Both the position numbers and the translations under genes were made by a program. Source: Tolypeutes matacus (Eukaryota > Chordata > Mammalia > Cingulata > Chlamyphoridae). Taken from it: DNA of 64,000 nucleotides. Numbering within the stretch: position 1 is the first letter of the stretch; the number at the start of each line of letters is the position of its first letter. Location: contig JAKSZT010054458.1 in assembly GCA_026826555.1 (NCBI GenBank), positions 5,053,020 to 5,117,019 on the forward strand, in the 5' to 3' direction. The notes under the pieces were generated by a model. It had not been told where the DNA came from and searched no databases. It saw only the letters and a list, made by a program, of their open reading frames with translations. This document shows, piece by piece, positions 1-11,478 of the stretch.

Positions 1-547
1 CTCAGTCTTTTATCACTGGTTTCTCTTCTTTTCTAGAAATCTTAATGTTAGAATATCCCAGGTTTCATTCCTTGATTTTTTTTCTTCTCATCTTTCTTTG
101 CACTACTTCCTTGGTGATCTCATTGAATCCCATGGCTTTACACACAATCTAAATGCTAATGACTCCCAAATATATATTCCTATGTTAGACCTCTTTTCTG
201 AATTCTATATTCAAATATTCAATTACACTTTTTACATTTGTAGGTGAATGTTGGCATTGTAATGAATATATTTTTCCTGAAATCCATTCCTCACTCTCCC
301 TTGCTCAGGTCAAACCACAGAGGACCTCACCACTCTATGTTGTGTTTCTGTATTTTAGAATTTTCTGAGGATCAAACAATTGGTAATAGACATAGAAAGA
401 TGAAAAGCAGGGACAATGGGAAAGCTAGTTATTTTTTCAAATCTTCTCTTTTAGTGTTATCCCTCATAACAGCTGCCATTTCTTCCATGGTTCTAGCTTT
501 ACTCACCCAGGCTAACTGTGGCTCCAGTTTCCGCCAGTGTGGAAGAG
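1..547. other. No gene seen; AT-rich unique-looking DNA
   Basis: There is no recognisable exon structure or repeat family in this stretch. An open frame of 134 codons (244-648 +) crosses it and runs into the LTR that follows. Its translation has no domain I recognise and its composition looks random, so I treat it as chance. Confidence 0.5.
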
Positions 548-1003
548 TGCATCATGTCCCACACAAAACGCATATTCATATCCCAAACCATGATCCTACC
601 AGTGAGAATCCATTTGTAAATAGGACCTTTGAAGATATTTTTAGTTAAGGTGTACCTAAACTGAATTAGGGTTGGACTTAATCCAATATGGCCAAAATCC
701 TTAAAAACAAAGGAAATTCGACACAGACAAAGAAACCACAGAAAGCAGCCAGAAGCTAGAAGTCAATGAAATCTGGAAGAGAAAGAAGATGCCACAATGT
801 GCATTGCCATGTGACAGAAAAGCTGAGGACCAAAGATGGCTGGCAGCCAGTCCCAGAATGCCATGGATTTCAGGGACAAAGCATCTCTTTGCTGATGTCT
901 CCATTTAGACTTCTCCTATAGCCTCAAAACCATAAGCCTATTAATTCATATTGTTAAAGCCAACCCTTTGTAGGGTATTTGTTTTAGGTGCTAGGAAACA
1001 ACA
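548..1003 (+). mobile_element. MaLR-type (ERVL-MaLR) solo LTR, 5' part degraded
   Basis: The order of diagnostic blocks matches the LTRs at 27946 and 35032: a 'CATTTGTAAATAGGACCTTTG' type segment, a block on the 'AGGTGTACC...CTGAATTAGGGTGG' theme, an A/G-rich middle, and an end with 'AGCCTCAAAACCATAAGCC', 'TTAAAGCCAACCC' and 'GCTAGGAAAC'. These are typical of mammalian MLT1/MST-like LTRs. No internal region is attached, so it is probably solo. No target-site duplication was found and both ends are approximate. Confidence 0.65.
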
Positions 1004-1189
1004 ACCACCAGCAACCCTAGTCCTCAGTTCCAGTAATGCAGACACCTTTCTTTATCCCCCTGTATGAAGGGTGGTAGCAGCTTCCTATTGTTGCTAAATT
1101 GTGGGTTGCCTCACTGTCCACTTGGTGGCTATTCTTAGCTACTTCTACCACTAATCCCCTGCATTAATGTTTTGTCCTAAATTATCAGA

Positions 1190-1586
1190 GTGTTATATGC
1201 ACATATCTAACCCAGACCTCTCAAAATCAACATGCCTCAAGAGAAATTACTGATCTCCATTCCCCTGACTCTGCCAAACCTATTCATGTTTCTTGATCTC
1301 ATTTGATGGAAATTTCATCCTTCTACTTGTTCAAGCCCAAAGGTTCGTTCGACCATGCATAGAATTCAGTCACTTCTGACCATCTCCACAGTGGAAAGAA
1401 TCAGTATTGTCTTCCTCCTAAATTAAATCAAAGTCTAACTAAGACCCTGCCTTTAAAACCGTTCCTTATAGCCCTTTATCAATACAATATACACAATGAC
1501 TCTTTTAATATAAAAGCCAGATCATGTCTCATTTCTTATGACCTACAGTGGCTCTATATTTCATTCACAGTAAGTCAAAGGTAGTG
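1190..1586 (-). mobile_element. LINE2 (L2) fragment, left part
   Basis: On the reverse strand this has the 3' portion of an ancient L2. Blocks such as 'CCTACAGTGGCTC', 'AAAGCCAGATCATG' and 'CCAAACCTATTCATG' fit the L2 3' region. It continues after the LTR at 1587-2030, so one L2 copy was split by a later insertion. It is strongly diverged, as expected of L2. Confidence 0.55.
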
Positions 1587-2030
1587 TGTATTAGGCTTCT
1601 CTTGGGAGACAGAACTGACAAGAAATATCTGTAAATAATATGAGATTTTATAAAATTGTCTCAAGGAACTGTGGGGATGCACAAGTTCAAATTTCATAGA
1701 GCAGGGTGCAAGCTGGGAACTCCAGTGAAGGTTTTCGATGAATTCTCCAGGAGAAGTTGTCTGGTTGAAGAAGAAATAGAAACTTTCTCTTCTGACTGCT
1801 GAAATAATCATTCCTCCTTTTAAGGCCTTAACTGATTGGATGAGATGTCTCTCATTGCTGAAGGCAATCTCAGTTGATTATAGATGTAATCAATCATAGA
1901 TACAATCAACTTACTGATGATTTAGGTCCATGAAATGTCCTCACAGTAGCAATCAGGCCAGTGCTTTCTTGACCAAACAACCAGGCATCCTAACCTGGCC
2001 AAGTTGACACATGAACCTAACCACTACACA
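1587..2030 (-). mobile_element. ERVL-type solo LTR (MLT2-like)
   Basis: The plus strand begins TGTATTAGGCTTCTC and ends in the block 'CTGGCCAAGTTGACACATGAA' shape typical of ERVL/MLT2 LTR 5' ends, so the LTR lies on the minus strand. An internal 'AAGGCCTTAACTGATTGG' block also matches the LTRs at 54067 and 60529, which are on the plus strand. It sits inside an L2. I could not find a clean 5-bp target-site duplication. Confidence 0.7.
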
Positions 2031-2276
2031 TGTGATGGCCCAAATATCCAGGTCCTATTACTCCCTTGAGATCATCATTACTCCCCTCTTCTCACTCATC
2101 TCTAGTCACACTGTACTCTACATACTTGTACACACAAGCTAGGCACAGATCTGCTTTAAGCCTTTGCACTGGCAGTTTCCCTTGCTAGAATATTTTCCTT
2201 CAGATATCTACATGCTAAACTCTCTCACCTCTTTCAAGTTTTTGCTTAAATGCTACCTTATCAATGATGCCTATCA
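2031..2276 (-). mobile_element. LINE2 (L2) fragment, right part
   Basis: This continues the L2 interrupted at 1587. Reverse-strand L2 features are visible as 'GCCTTTGCACTGGCAGTTTC', 'AGATATCTACATG' and 'TTGCTTAAATGCTACCTT'. The fragment ends where sequence resembling a lineage L1 3' UTR starts. Confidence 0.6.
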
Positions 2277-2425
2277 TGGCCACCAGTGGACATCACCATC
2301 CCAGTCCCCTCAGGATTGGGGGAAGAAATATGGACTAGAGTGGACTTGATGGTATTATGTTATACACATATGGTGATTCTAGCAATGGAAGAAATTATAA
2401 CAGTGAAGTGAAACCTGCCTTTTTG
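2277..2425 (+). mobile_element. Small fragment of lineage L1 3' UTR
   Basis: The block around 'CATCACCATCCCAGTCCCC' followed by 'CAGGATTGGGG' and 'AATGGAAGAA' aligns by eye with 18570-18700, which lies in the 3' UTR of the L1 at 13643-18990. It is about 150 bp with no poly(A) visible, so it is either a remnant or a shared older segment. Confidence 0.45.
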
Positions 2426-2689
2426 ACCAGTGTTAGAAACTGCATACAGAGAGAGGAACACAATAGATATGAACCTGCCCTCATAGATGCTACATGGTCT
2501 AAATGGAAAACAAACACCCAGTAAACAAATAAGTATTATCTTAGCACCTATCTAAAGAAAAAAAAATGCAAATATTTAAATATTTATTTATATTTGGAAG
2601 TTCTCAATATAAGTTAATATGTTAGGGCACTACCTAGAAAAAATGTGGTCTCAGACTATATCAGCATTATATTTGGAATGAGATTCACT

Positions 2690-2920
2690 ATAGTCCAAGA
2701 CATGTATTCAGGCTTCAATAAGACAGAACTGGTTTCAAATTAGAGTTCTATCAACCACTAACTACTCTGCATCTCTCTTGTTCATTGTTCGCACCAAAAT
2801 CAAGTTAATGAAAACACCTACTTCTTAAGATTATTAAAAGAATAAATGAGATAAGGCATATAATGCTTACAGCACATCACACAGTGCAGAGTAAACATTA
2901 AGTAGTTGTCATTTTTAAAA
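2690..2920 (+). repeat. MIR SINE
   Basis: The MIR core and tail are recognisable: 'CTACTTCTTAAGATTATTAAAAG', 'AATAAATGAGATAAGGCATATAATGC' and 'CACACAGTGCAGAGTAAACATTAAG' (each read in parts). They are preceded by a degenerate tRNA-like head around 2700-2770. This is an ancient, mammal-wide element. Confidence 0.6.
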
Positions 2921-4003
2921 CATTTTAAAAACAATAGCTTCATAAACTATTGCTTATGATGATTAAAAACTTCTTTGTGTGTAATTAATGATAATACTAG
3001 CTGCCTATGCAGCTTGCTTATGAAAATTATAATTGATGGAGAAAAATTGAACTTTATTCAAAAAACACTAGCAAGATTGAAATATATGAGTATTGGTTGA
3101 AAGAAGAGTATGTGTTTTGTTTACAAATGAAAGTAATTAGAATAAAGTGAAGGAAAATAATATTTAAAAACAAAACCTGCAATTCACCAATGTCTTATTG
3201 CACAATATATGATCTATCTGACAACCCAGAAAGTTGTAGATCATCATTCCCATTTTACAGGTGATAAAACTAAAATTCCAACTAGTTTATCAATTTCCCT
3301 AAATTACATAGAACTGAGAGTTAATATGCATGATTTTCAGCAAAAACTTGTCAGCATTTTCATGTTTTTTTAAAGGAAAATATTTCTAAATAACATCAGC
3401 ACTATTTGGGAATTATATGGATGGTGTCATTTAATAGTGCATATTCATTAGATATGAATTCAAGAAAACCTTGTATAATCACTTGGTGAAAATATGCTTA
3501 AGATCTAGAATTCAATTTTCTAATCTGTAAAAATCTAGATAATGATATATATCTTAAAGAATCGTAATATCAAAGAAGCAGATTTTTTAAATGCATAGCT
3601 ATTTTTGATTTTTTAAATTAATACAAAGGAATTCACTCTTAAATAGACTCAGCACAATGGACTTCTGTTACATGTTTCTTCTCTTTTGAACTCTTTTGAA
3701 CACTTTAAAATACAACTACTCCAAAATTTTCATGTAGTTTCCACTTAATGATAATTGGTAAGTCTCTATGACCAATAACATTTCATTTCATAATGCCCTG
3801 AACCTTATTCAATTACTAAATGCATAACTCTATGTGGATGTCTCACTGTCAACTCAAGCTTGACATGTTCCCAATTTAGTTTATCATTACCAACCACATC
3901 AAATATTTGACTTCTGCTCCTCCAGTAATCCCAATCTAAAGCTCTTATATTAATCAGAATAGGCTAAACAGTCTTTGTTAACAAATACTCCCACAAATGT
4001 TAT
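2921..4003. other. No gene seen; possible MIR scrap at 3225-3335
   Basis: AT-rich DNA without long open frames. Around 3225-3335 the phrase 'CCCATTTTACAGGTGATAAA' followed by 'CTAAATTACATAG' resembles a MIR 3' half. Nothing else was recognised. Confidence 0.4.
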
Positions 4004-4306
4004 ATCATATATAGATATAGATAGATATAGAAATAGAAATAGATATAGATATAGATATAGATAAATATAGATAGATATAGATATAGATATAGATATAGAT
4101 ATAGATATATAGATATAGATATAGATATAGATTTAGATATAGATTTAGATATAGATTAGATATAGATATAGATATAGATGATATAGATATAGATATAGAT
4201 ATAGATATAGATATAGATATAGATATAGATATAGATATAGATATAGATATAGATATAGATATAGATATAGATATAGATATAGATATAGACATAGATATAG
4301 ATATAG
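4004..4306. repeat. Hexanucleotide microsatellite (ATAGAT)n
   Basis: About 300 bp of nearly pure ATAGAT/GATATA units, with a few interruptions such as ATTTAGAT, AGAAATAG and GATGAT. It abuts the T-rich side of the SINE dimer at 4307-4536. Read on the minus strand, the repeat is the extension of the SINE's A-rich tail. Open frames here, with Ser-Ile or Leu-Tyr repeats, are artefacts of the repeat. Confidence 0.95.
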
Positions 4307-4536
4307 ATTTTTTTCTTTTTTAGATACCGGGGCCAGAGATTGAAACTGGGACCTCATATGCGGGAGGCTAGTGCTCAACCACTGAGCCACATCAGCTTCC
4401 TTCAGTGGTTATTTTCATTTGTTGGTTTGTTGTTTGTTTGGTTTTTGTTGTTGTTTTTAGGAGGCACTGTGGACCGAAGCCAGGACCTCATATGTGGGAA
4501 CCAGGCATTCAAATGCTTGAGCCACATTCCATCCCC
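4307..4536 (-). mobile_element. tRNA-derived SINE dimer
   Basis: Two tRNA-like heads on the minus strand are separated by an A-rich linker (plus-strand T/G-rich at 4417-4458). Each shows the complement of 'GAGGTCC' and 'GTGGCTCA' type boxes: 'GGGACCTCATATG' and 'GAGCCACATC' in the first, 'AGGACCTCATATG' and 'GAGCCACATTCC' in the second. The tail leads into the ATAGAT microsatellite. No duplication of the target site was identified, perhaps because the tail has expanded. Confidence 0.85.
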
Positions 4537-5261
4537 CATATTATATTTATATTACTCATTTGTGTAAAGTCTGAGATGGATTGGGAAGACTCTTGCATTT
4601 GAAGCATGTTGCCCTCAATGTTGATTGAACAAAGGGAAAGAAATCTAAGGATTGTGATGGATATTTTAGAGAGCCAGGCCTAGATGTGTGAAACAAATTT
4701 CTGTCCAGTTTGACTGGATAGAATTTAGACACATTGCTCTAAGCTAAATGACAGGGGGATTGGTAAATGTAGTCTTTCCATGTGCCCAGTATGAGAAATT
4801 ATGGAGAAAGCAAAGCATTTTCCCTATAACCACCCACCATTTTGATCACCAAATCACTCATTTCACATATGAAGCACAATCATCTCCACTCAAAGGAATA
4901 CAAGCCAGATTTCCACCCATTCTATATCCAGGACAAAAATCTAGTATTTCTGAGTGAAATGAACTAGCTTATATAAGGTTCTGAAATATCCCCACTTGTC
5001 CCAGTATCTTAGCTTCAATTTCTTGTCCCAAAGAACAAATTAAGGTTTGGAAAATCACAACAAAAATCCAATTTATAAAATAAAAAAATGTGAGATACAT
5101 ATAATCCACTGGCTTTAGGCAACTCCAAAAGGATAGAAAGATGCTTTAAATGATTACTGCATTGAAGGTAGGAGAAATTGATTAAAACAAAACAACAAAA
5201 AAAATTTCTTTTATTTTCTGGAAAGAACTCCTATAGAAATTGTTTGTTTTTCAAAAATTTT
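4537..5261. other. No gene seen
   Basis: Unique-looking DNA up to the L1 start. A 69-codon open frame at 4748-4957 (+) has no recognisable domain, and no splice or start context makes it credible. Confidence 0.4.
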
Positions 5262-5989
5262 TGTTCTATTTCCAAGAAGATGGAATCAGAGTAGGCAAGC
5301 AGGGCTGAACACTTTTTCAAACAAAAATTAGAAAGGAAAAATAGCTTTCTGAGGTACCTGCTTTGGGGTTCAGCAGATGATAACAGTATAATGAAAGTCC
5401 CAAGAGTGTGAAGGTCAAAGAAATGAAGAACCCCAAGTGATAACTATAAGTTACTAAGACCCATGGTGGTTGGGAACAGCAACCAGCCCTCACATTTAAG
5501 GTGTACAGTGTGCATAAAACCCAGGACTCCCTGCAGCCAACTGAGAAGGAAACAGTTGTCTTCCTCCCAGGGAAGATGGAGGGTGTGGTGGAAGGCAGAG
5601 AAAGAGTTTCTTTTCAATGAATTTAACCAGCAGAGCTCACTTTGAATCTCAGCTCTGGCTTGACCAGAAGCACTGGCAGTGGAGGTTGAAATAAATGTCT
5701 CCATGGAAATGTTGGTGAATAAGCACCATCTGCTAGCCAGCTGGGAAAGAGCAAGGAGAAAAACTGCTTTAAGGTCTGTCTTATCCGAAACCCCTGGAGA
5801 AAAATTCTGCTCCCCATTTGTGAGTTCCTGGATATATTTTTGATAACTTAAGCTAAGCAATTTTAAAGACTCAGAATAAGTTGGACCAAAAAATCAAAGA
5901 AGAGCTGTGAAAAAAACCACTAGGTAAGAGAAAGAAATTGACCATCAGAGTAAATTTCACCAACATATTCAGATGCATAGATAGAAAAA

Positions 5990-7585
5990 TAATTGCAAGC
6001 CATACTAGGTAACAGGAAGATATGGCCCACCTAAAGCAACAAAACAAATATCCTGATAAGATACAGGATTTAAGACAACTAATCAATGCTAATCACACAA
6101 ATTTCCTAAATCAATTTAAAGAGTTGAAGGAAAATATGTTTGAAAAGATAAAGGATATTAAGAAGGCACTAGGTGAGCATAAAGAACAATTGGAACCCTA
6201 CAAAGAAAAATAACAGAGCTTATGGGAATGAAAGACACAATGGATGAGATTAAAAATATGCTAGCAGCATATAGCAGCAGATTTGAATTTATAGGGGACA
6301 GAATTAGTGAAACTGAAGACAGAACATCTGAACTTGAAAAACAGGAAAACGGAAAGTGAAAAGAAGAGAAAAAATGGAACACGGTCTGTATTAGTCAGCC
6401 AAAGGGGTGCTGATGCAAAGTACCAGAAATCTGTTGGCTTTTATAAAGGGTATTTATTGGGGGTAAAAGCTCACAGTTCCAAGGCCCTAAAGAGTCCAAC
6501 TCAAGTTTGCTTTCTCACCAAAGTCTGTTGTAATGTGTTGAAGCAAAACAGCAGGCAATCTGCCTTGTCTCTTGGGACTTCTTCCTCTTAAAGCTCTGTG
6601 GGTCCCACTTCTTCCAATCTCAGCTGTAGACTGCCATAGGGTTCATCCCTCAGGGCTTCTTATATCAGTTTGGCATAGGACTCATTTCTCTCCAGGCCTT
6701 ATCCACTGCTCAGCTGTTCTGTTCTCTTCAGCTGTAAACTATCAGGCAAATGGCTCATCACTCCCTGAGAATTAGCTCTTTGAGTCTTCTCTCCTCGGGC
6801 ATCTAGAGACTTGCTCTTTACCTGGGTCTTCTGTTTGCCTTCTTAAATGGGTTTCCATTTATATCAGCCCACCAATGGGGCAGGGAATCAACCCTGACTC
6901 ATGCCCTACTGACGTGGTTGAATAAAAGCCCTTATCTTTAATCAAGTAAACTTAAAGCCTTTGAATTTAATACAATCAAAGGGTATCATACACAGAGGAA
7001 CAGACCAGTTTACAAACATAATTTTTCTCCTTTTTGGGAATTCATAAATAATATCAAACTGCCACAGGGTCCCAAGGAATTGAATGGCAATGCAAAATGC
7101 ACAAATATATGTGTTATTGTTGCCCCAGAAAGAGAAAAGAATGGAAGAGGAGCAAAAGAATATTTGAGGAAATAATGACTGAAAACTTCCCAAACCTTAT
7201 GAAGGACATACATAACAATATCTAAGAAGGACAATATACTTTGAACAAATACATCTGAATAGACCTATGTCAATACTCCTACTATGCAGAATGACAGCAA
7301 CAGAGATAAAGAGAGGATTCTGAAAACAGCAAGAGTAAAGCAAGACAACACACAGACAGAAACTACAATAATAATAATACCAACCTCTCATTAGAAACCA
7401 TAGAGGCAAGAAGAAAGAGGTATGATGTATTTAAGGTTCTGAAAGAGAAAAATAGCTAGCCATGAATTCTGAAAATTTCTGTATAATTCTGAAAAAATTG
7501 TCCTTCATAAATGAGGGTTATTTTAAATTCCTCACAGACAAAAAAAAATTTTGATAGAGTATGCTACCAAAAGGCAGAATTTACA
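5990..7585 (+). pseudogene. L1 ORF1 remnant, interrupted by an LTR
   Basis: The frame at 6022-6213 encodes a Lys/Glu-rich heptad-like peptide of 63 residues (LNQFKELKEN, IKDIKKALGEHKEQ), consistent with the coiled coil of ORF1p, the RNA-binding trimer of L1. Further coding-like sequence ('GAAAGACACAATGGATGAG', 'CTGAAAACTTCCC') continues on both sides of the LTR at 6387-7066. Multiple stops are present. The identification rests on DNA similarity to old mammalian L1 and on position upstream of ORF2. Confidence 0.6.
6387..7066 (-). mobile_element. ERVL/MaLR-type solo LTR, about 680 bp
   Basis: The plus strand starts TGTATTAGTCAGCCAAAG and ends CAAACTGCCACA. Read on the minus strand it begins TGTGGCAGTTTG and carries an AATAAA-type signal near its 3' end, so the LTR is reversed. 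Flanking 5-bp sequences CGGTC (6382-6386) and GGGTC (7067-7071) look like a target-site duplication with one change, and the host L1 reads through across them. Two close relatives in the same orientation are at 22390-22934 and 52705-53382. Confidence 0.85.
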
Positions 7586-10500
7586 AGGGTCATAAGACAA
7601 GTCTCAATAAATTTAAAAAGATTGAAATTATGAAAAACATTTTATCTGATCATAGTGGGAAAAAGCTGGATATCAATGATGGATAACAAAATGGAAAATT
7701 CATTAATATATAAAGAATAAACAACACACTCTTAAATAAAATCAGTGATTTAAAGAAGAAATTGCAAGAAAACTCAGTAAATATCTTGAAACAAATGAAA
7801 ATGAGAACACAAAATATCAAAATCTGTGGGACAATGCCAAAATTGTGCTGAGAGGGAAATTTATAACCTTCAGTGCTTACATTAAAAAAGAAGAAAGAGC
7901 TAAAATCAAAGACCTAACTGCACACCTAAAGGAAATATTAAAAGATCAGAAAACTAATACTAAACAAAGCAAAATGAAAGAAATAATAAAGATCAAAACA
8001 GAAAAAAAAATGAAATTGAGAATAAAAATAATGCCGAGAATCAGTAAAACCAAAAGTTCATTCTTTGATAAGATCAACAAAATTGGCAAACCCTTAGCTA
8101 GACAAAGAATAAAAGAGAGAAGATGCAAATAAATAAAATCAGAAATAAAAGGGAGGATATTATCACTGACCCTAAAGGTATATGAAAAATCTTAAGAGGA
8201 CACTATAAGCACTTGAATGACAAAAAAACTAGACAATGTAGATGTAATGGACAAATTCCTAGAAATACAAAGACCAAAGTACATTGACCAAAGTAGAAGA
8301 CCTTAACAAATCAATCACAAATAAACAGATTGAAACAGTCATCAAAAACCTCCCAAAGTTGAAAAGCACAGTACCAGAGGTCTTCACAGGTGAATTCTAC
8401 CAATCATTCAAAGATGATCTGAGACCAATCTTGCTCAAGCACTTCCAGAATATTGAACAGAAAAAAACACTGACGCCAACATCAGCTAAATACCAAAATC
8501 AGATAAAAATGCTACAAAAAAAGAAAATTAAAGATCAATATCTCTAATGAATATAGATGGAAAAATCCTCAACAAAATACTTGCAAATTTAACCCAATAT
8601 CACATTAAAGAATTATACAACACAATCAAGTGGGTTTTGTCCCAGGTATGCAAGGGTTTCTCAACACAAGGAAATAAGTTAATGTAATAAAGCACATTAA
8701 TAAACTGAAGAAGAAAAATCATATGATTCTCTAGCCTGATGCAAAAAAGGCATTTGGCAAAATACAGCATCCTTTCTTGATAAAAACACTCCAAAAGATA
8801 GAAATAGAAGGAAGCTTTCTCATCATGTTAAAGTGCATATATGAGAAACCCACAGCTAGCATTGTACTCAATGGTGAAAGACAGAAAGTTTTCCAGCTGA
8901 TATTAGGAACATGTCAACTGTCAACATTGTTATTCAATATTGTGATAGAAGTACTAGCTAGATCAATTAAGCTAGATAAAGAAATAAAATTGGCACTATT
9001 TGCTGATGATATGATTCTAAATCTAGAAAATCCTCAAAGATCCACCACAAAATTACTAGAACTAATAGATGAGTTCAGCAAATTGGCAGGATACAAGATT
9101 AATATGTAAAATCAGTAGCATTTCTTTACTGTACTGTTGAACAATCTGAGAAGGAAATCAGAAAACAATTCCATTTAGAATAGCTAGTAAAAGAATTAAA
9201 TATTTAGGAACAAACTTAACCAAGGATATAACTGTATTCAGAACTACAAAACATTGCTAAAAGAAACTGTAGAAGACTTAAATAAATGGAAGGACTTTCT
9301 GTGTTCATGGATTGGAAGACTAAATATTGTTAAGATGTCAATACTACACAAACTGATTTTCAGATTCAATGCAATCCCAATAAAGACACCAACAGCCTTT
9401 TGTGAAGAAATGGAGATACCTATTATCAAATTTATTTGTATGGGTAAGGGTCCCCAAAAAGCCAATAATGTCTTTAAAATGAAGACAAAGTTGGAGGATT
9501 CTCAATTCCTGACTTTAAATCATATTACTTAGCTACTGTTGAAAAAACAGCATGGTGCTGGCATACAGAAAGACAGATTTACCAATGGAACTGAATTGAG
9601 AATTCAGAAATAGACCCTTACATCTATGATCAAATGATTTCAACAAGGCTGTCAAACCCTCTTGGCTAGGCCAGAAGTGTCTATTCAACAAGTGAGGCTG
9701 GGATAACTGGATATTCATTTCTAAAAGAAACAAAGGGGGACTCCTAACTCACATCTTATCTAAAAATTAACTCAAAATGAATCAAGGACCTAAATATAAA
9801 AACTACAACCATTAAAGTGCTAGAAGAAAATGTAGGAAAACATCTTCAACATCTTTTGGTATGTGGTACTTTCTTAAACCTTACACCCAAAGCATGAGCA
9901 ATGAAAGAAAAAAATAGGTAACCGTAAAATCTTCAAAATAAAAAAAAATAAAAAAAATAAAAAAAAAAACATGTTTGTTCTTCAAAGTACCTTGTCAAAA
10001 AATTAAAAAGGCAGCCTACTCAATGGGAGAAAATATTTGGAAACCACATATCTGATAAGGGTTTGATATCCATGTTATATAAAGAGACCATACAACTCAA
10101 TGATAAAAAGTCCAGCAACCCAATTAAAAATTGGGCCAAAAACTTCAGTAAACATTTATCCAAGGAGGAAATTCTAATGGCCAAAAAAAGCACATAAATA
10201 AATGCTCAATATCACTAGCTGTTGGGAAATGTACATCAAAACTGCAATGAAATACCATTCCATACTTTATAGAATGGCCATTATTTAAAGAAAATAATAA
10301 TAAAAAAACAACAGAAAACTACAAGTGCTGGTGAGGATGTGAAGAAATAGGAAAACTCATTCACTGTTGGTGGGAATGTAGAAAGGTGCAGCTTCTGTGG
10401 AAACAAGTTCGGCAGTATCTCAAGGAGCTGTATATAAAACTGCCATATGATCTATGATCCAGCAATCCTGTTACTAGGAATATATTCAGAAGAACTGAAT

Positions 10501-10800
10501 GCAAAGATGCAAACTAACGTTTGCACACCAATGTTTAAAGCAGCATTTTTCACAATTGCTAAAATATGAAACCAACCCAAGTGACGATTAACCAAAGAAT
10601 GGATAAATAAAATGTAGTATATACATACAATGGGATAATATTCAGCTGTAAGAGCAAATGAAATTGAGATGTATATCACAACATGGATGAAATTTAAAGA
10701 TATTATGGTGAGTGAAATAAGGCAGACACAAAAGGACAAATATTGTACAGTCTTACTAATATGTACTAAATACAATGTGTAAACTCATGGAGGTAAACTC
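7586..10800 (+). pseudogene. L1 ORF2 remnant (reverse transcriptase and C-terminal domain)
   Basis: Broken frames carry clear L1 ORF2 signatures. At 7845-8132 there is the pre-RT segment (LRGKFITFSAYIKKEERAKI). At 8284-8547 there are 'KNLPKLKS' and 'GEFYQSFKDDLRPILLKHFQ'. At 8777-9109 there is the RT palm with FADDM, the catalytic Asp pair, and '[16 protein letters not shown]'. At 9254-9532 there are '[20 protein letters not shown]' and '[17 protein letters not shown]'. The C-terminal region extends to about 10760. The endonuclease domain normally found upstream is absent. Confidence 0.85.
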
Positions 10801-10805
10801 CAGAG

Positions 10806-11018
10806 CATGGGTTCTCAGCCTATTTTGTTCCATGGACCACTTTGCCAGTCAGGTAAAAATTGTGGACCCCTTACTAAGTTCACACTATACTGTGTATTAC
10901 TTGATAGATACATTACACCTGCACCAACACATCCTCACAAGAATAACGTTTTTTTTGTTTGTTTGTTTGTTTGTTTTTTTCAATTCTAGCTCATGGGCCC
11001 CTTGTTAAGAATCCCTGC
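10806..11018. mobile_element. Short hAT-type non-autonomous DNA transposon
   Basis: The element starts CATGGGTTCTCAGCC and ends in the inverted counterpart TTAAGAATCCCTG. Internal ends read 'GTTCCATGGACCACTTTG' and 'CTCATGGGCCCCTTG'. Flanking 8-bp sequences CTCCAGAG (10798-10805) and CTCTAGAA (11019-11026) match at six of eight positions, the length expected for hAT. It lies inside the 3' region of an L1. Copies of the same family are at 16105 and 50632. An internal (GTTT)n stretch is present. Confidence 0.8.
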
Positions 11019-11301
11019 TCTAGAATATAGGTTACTAGAAATAGAATGTGGAATGAGAATTGGAGCCTATGCACAATGCATGTAACATTATTAATAAGGT
11101 TAATTGTAAAATGGGGAAATGAACAGAGTTGAGAGTAACAAATTATAGTGAGTATAACCAACTCTGCAGATTTATAAATGTGATTGTGGCTGAAAGGGTA
11201 GTCTGTGAATGTAAATGTCAATTGAAAAAAAACTAAAGAATAAAGTGTGTATAACAGTGATTTCAGTGGTGGATAGATATTGTGGTTAATAGTAAAAATA
11301 T

Positions 11302-11478
11302 GGGAAGCGGCTGTGACTCAATCAGTAGGGCTCCCGTTTTCCACATGGGAGGCCCTGGGTTCGATTCCCGGGGCCTCCTGGTGAAGGCAAGCCCGCCGAC
11401 ACGGCGTGGTTAGCTGACCCAGCGAGCACAAGCAGCAAGGGGGGGATAAATGAATAAATAAATAAAATCTTAAAAAAA
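11302..11478 (+). mobile_element. tRNA-derived SINE with extended body
   Basis: A tRNA-like head (box B-like GGTTCGATTCCC) is followed by a GC-rich body (CCCGCCGACACGGCGTGG, AGCGAGCACAAGCAGC) and an AATAAATAAAATCT tail. A perfect 14-bp target-site duplication AATAGTAAAAATAT flanks it (11288-11301 and 11479-11492). The intact ends and retained CpGs suggest a recent insertion into the L1 3' UTR. Confidence 0.95.

Noticed and set aside
244..648. 134-codon plus-strand frame near the left edge
   Set aside because: No domain, no conserved pattern, and its last third lies inside a MaLR-type LTR.
4005..4390. Long minus-strand frames made of Ser-Ile and Leu-Tyr repeats
   Set aside because: They read through the ATAGAT microsatellite. 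Any frame of such a repeat is open, and no gene is implied.
5444..5860. 138-codon minus-strand frame
   Set aside because: It is antisense to the L1 leader/ORF1 region, has no recognisable protein features and is best seen as a shadow frame.
11302..11380. Functional tRNA gene
   Set aside because: The tRNA-like head lacks a consistent cloverleaf and is followed by a SINE body, A-rich tail and target-site duplication.
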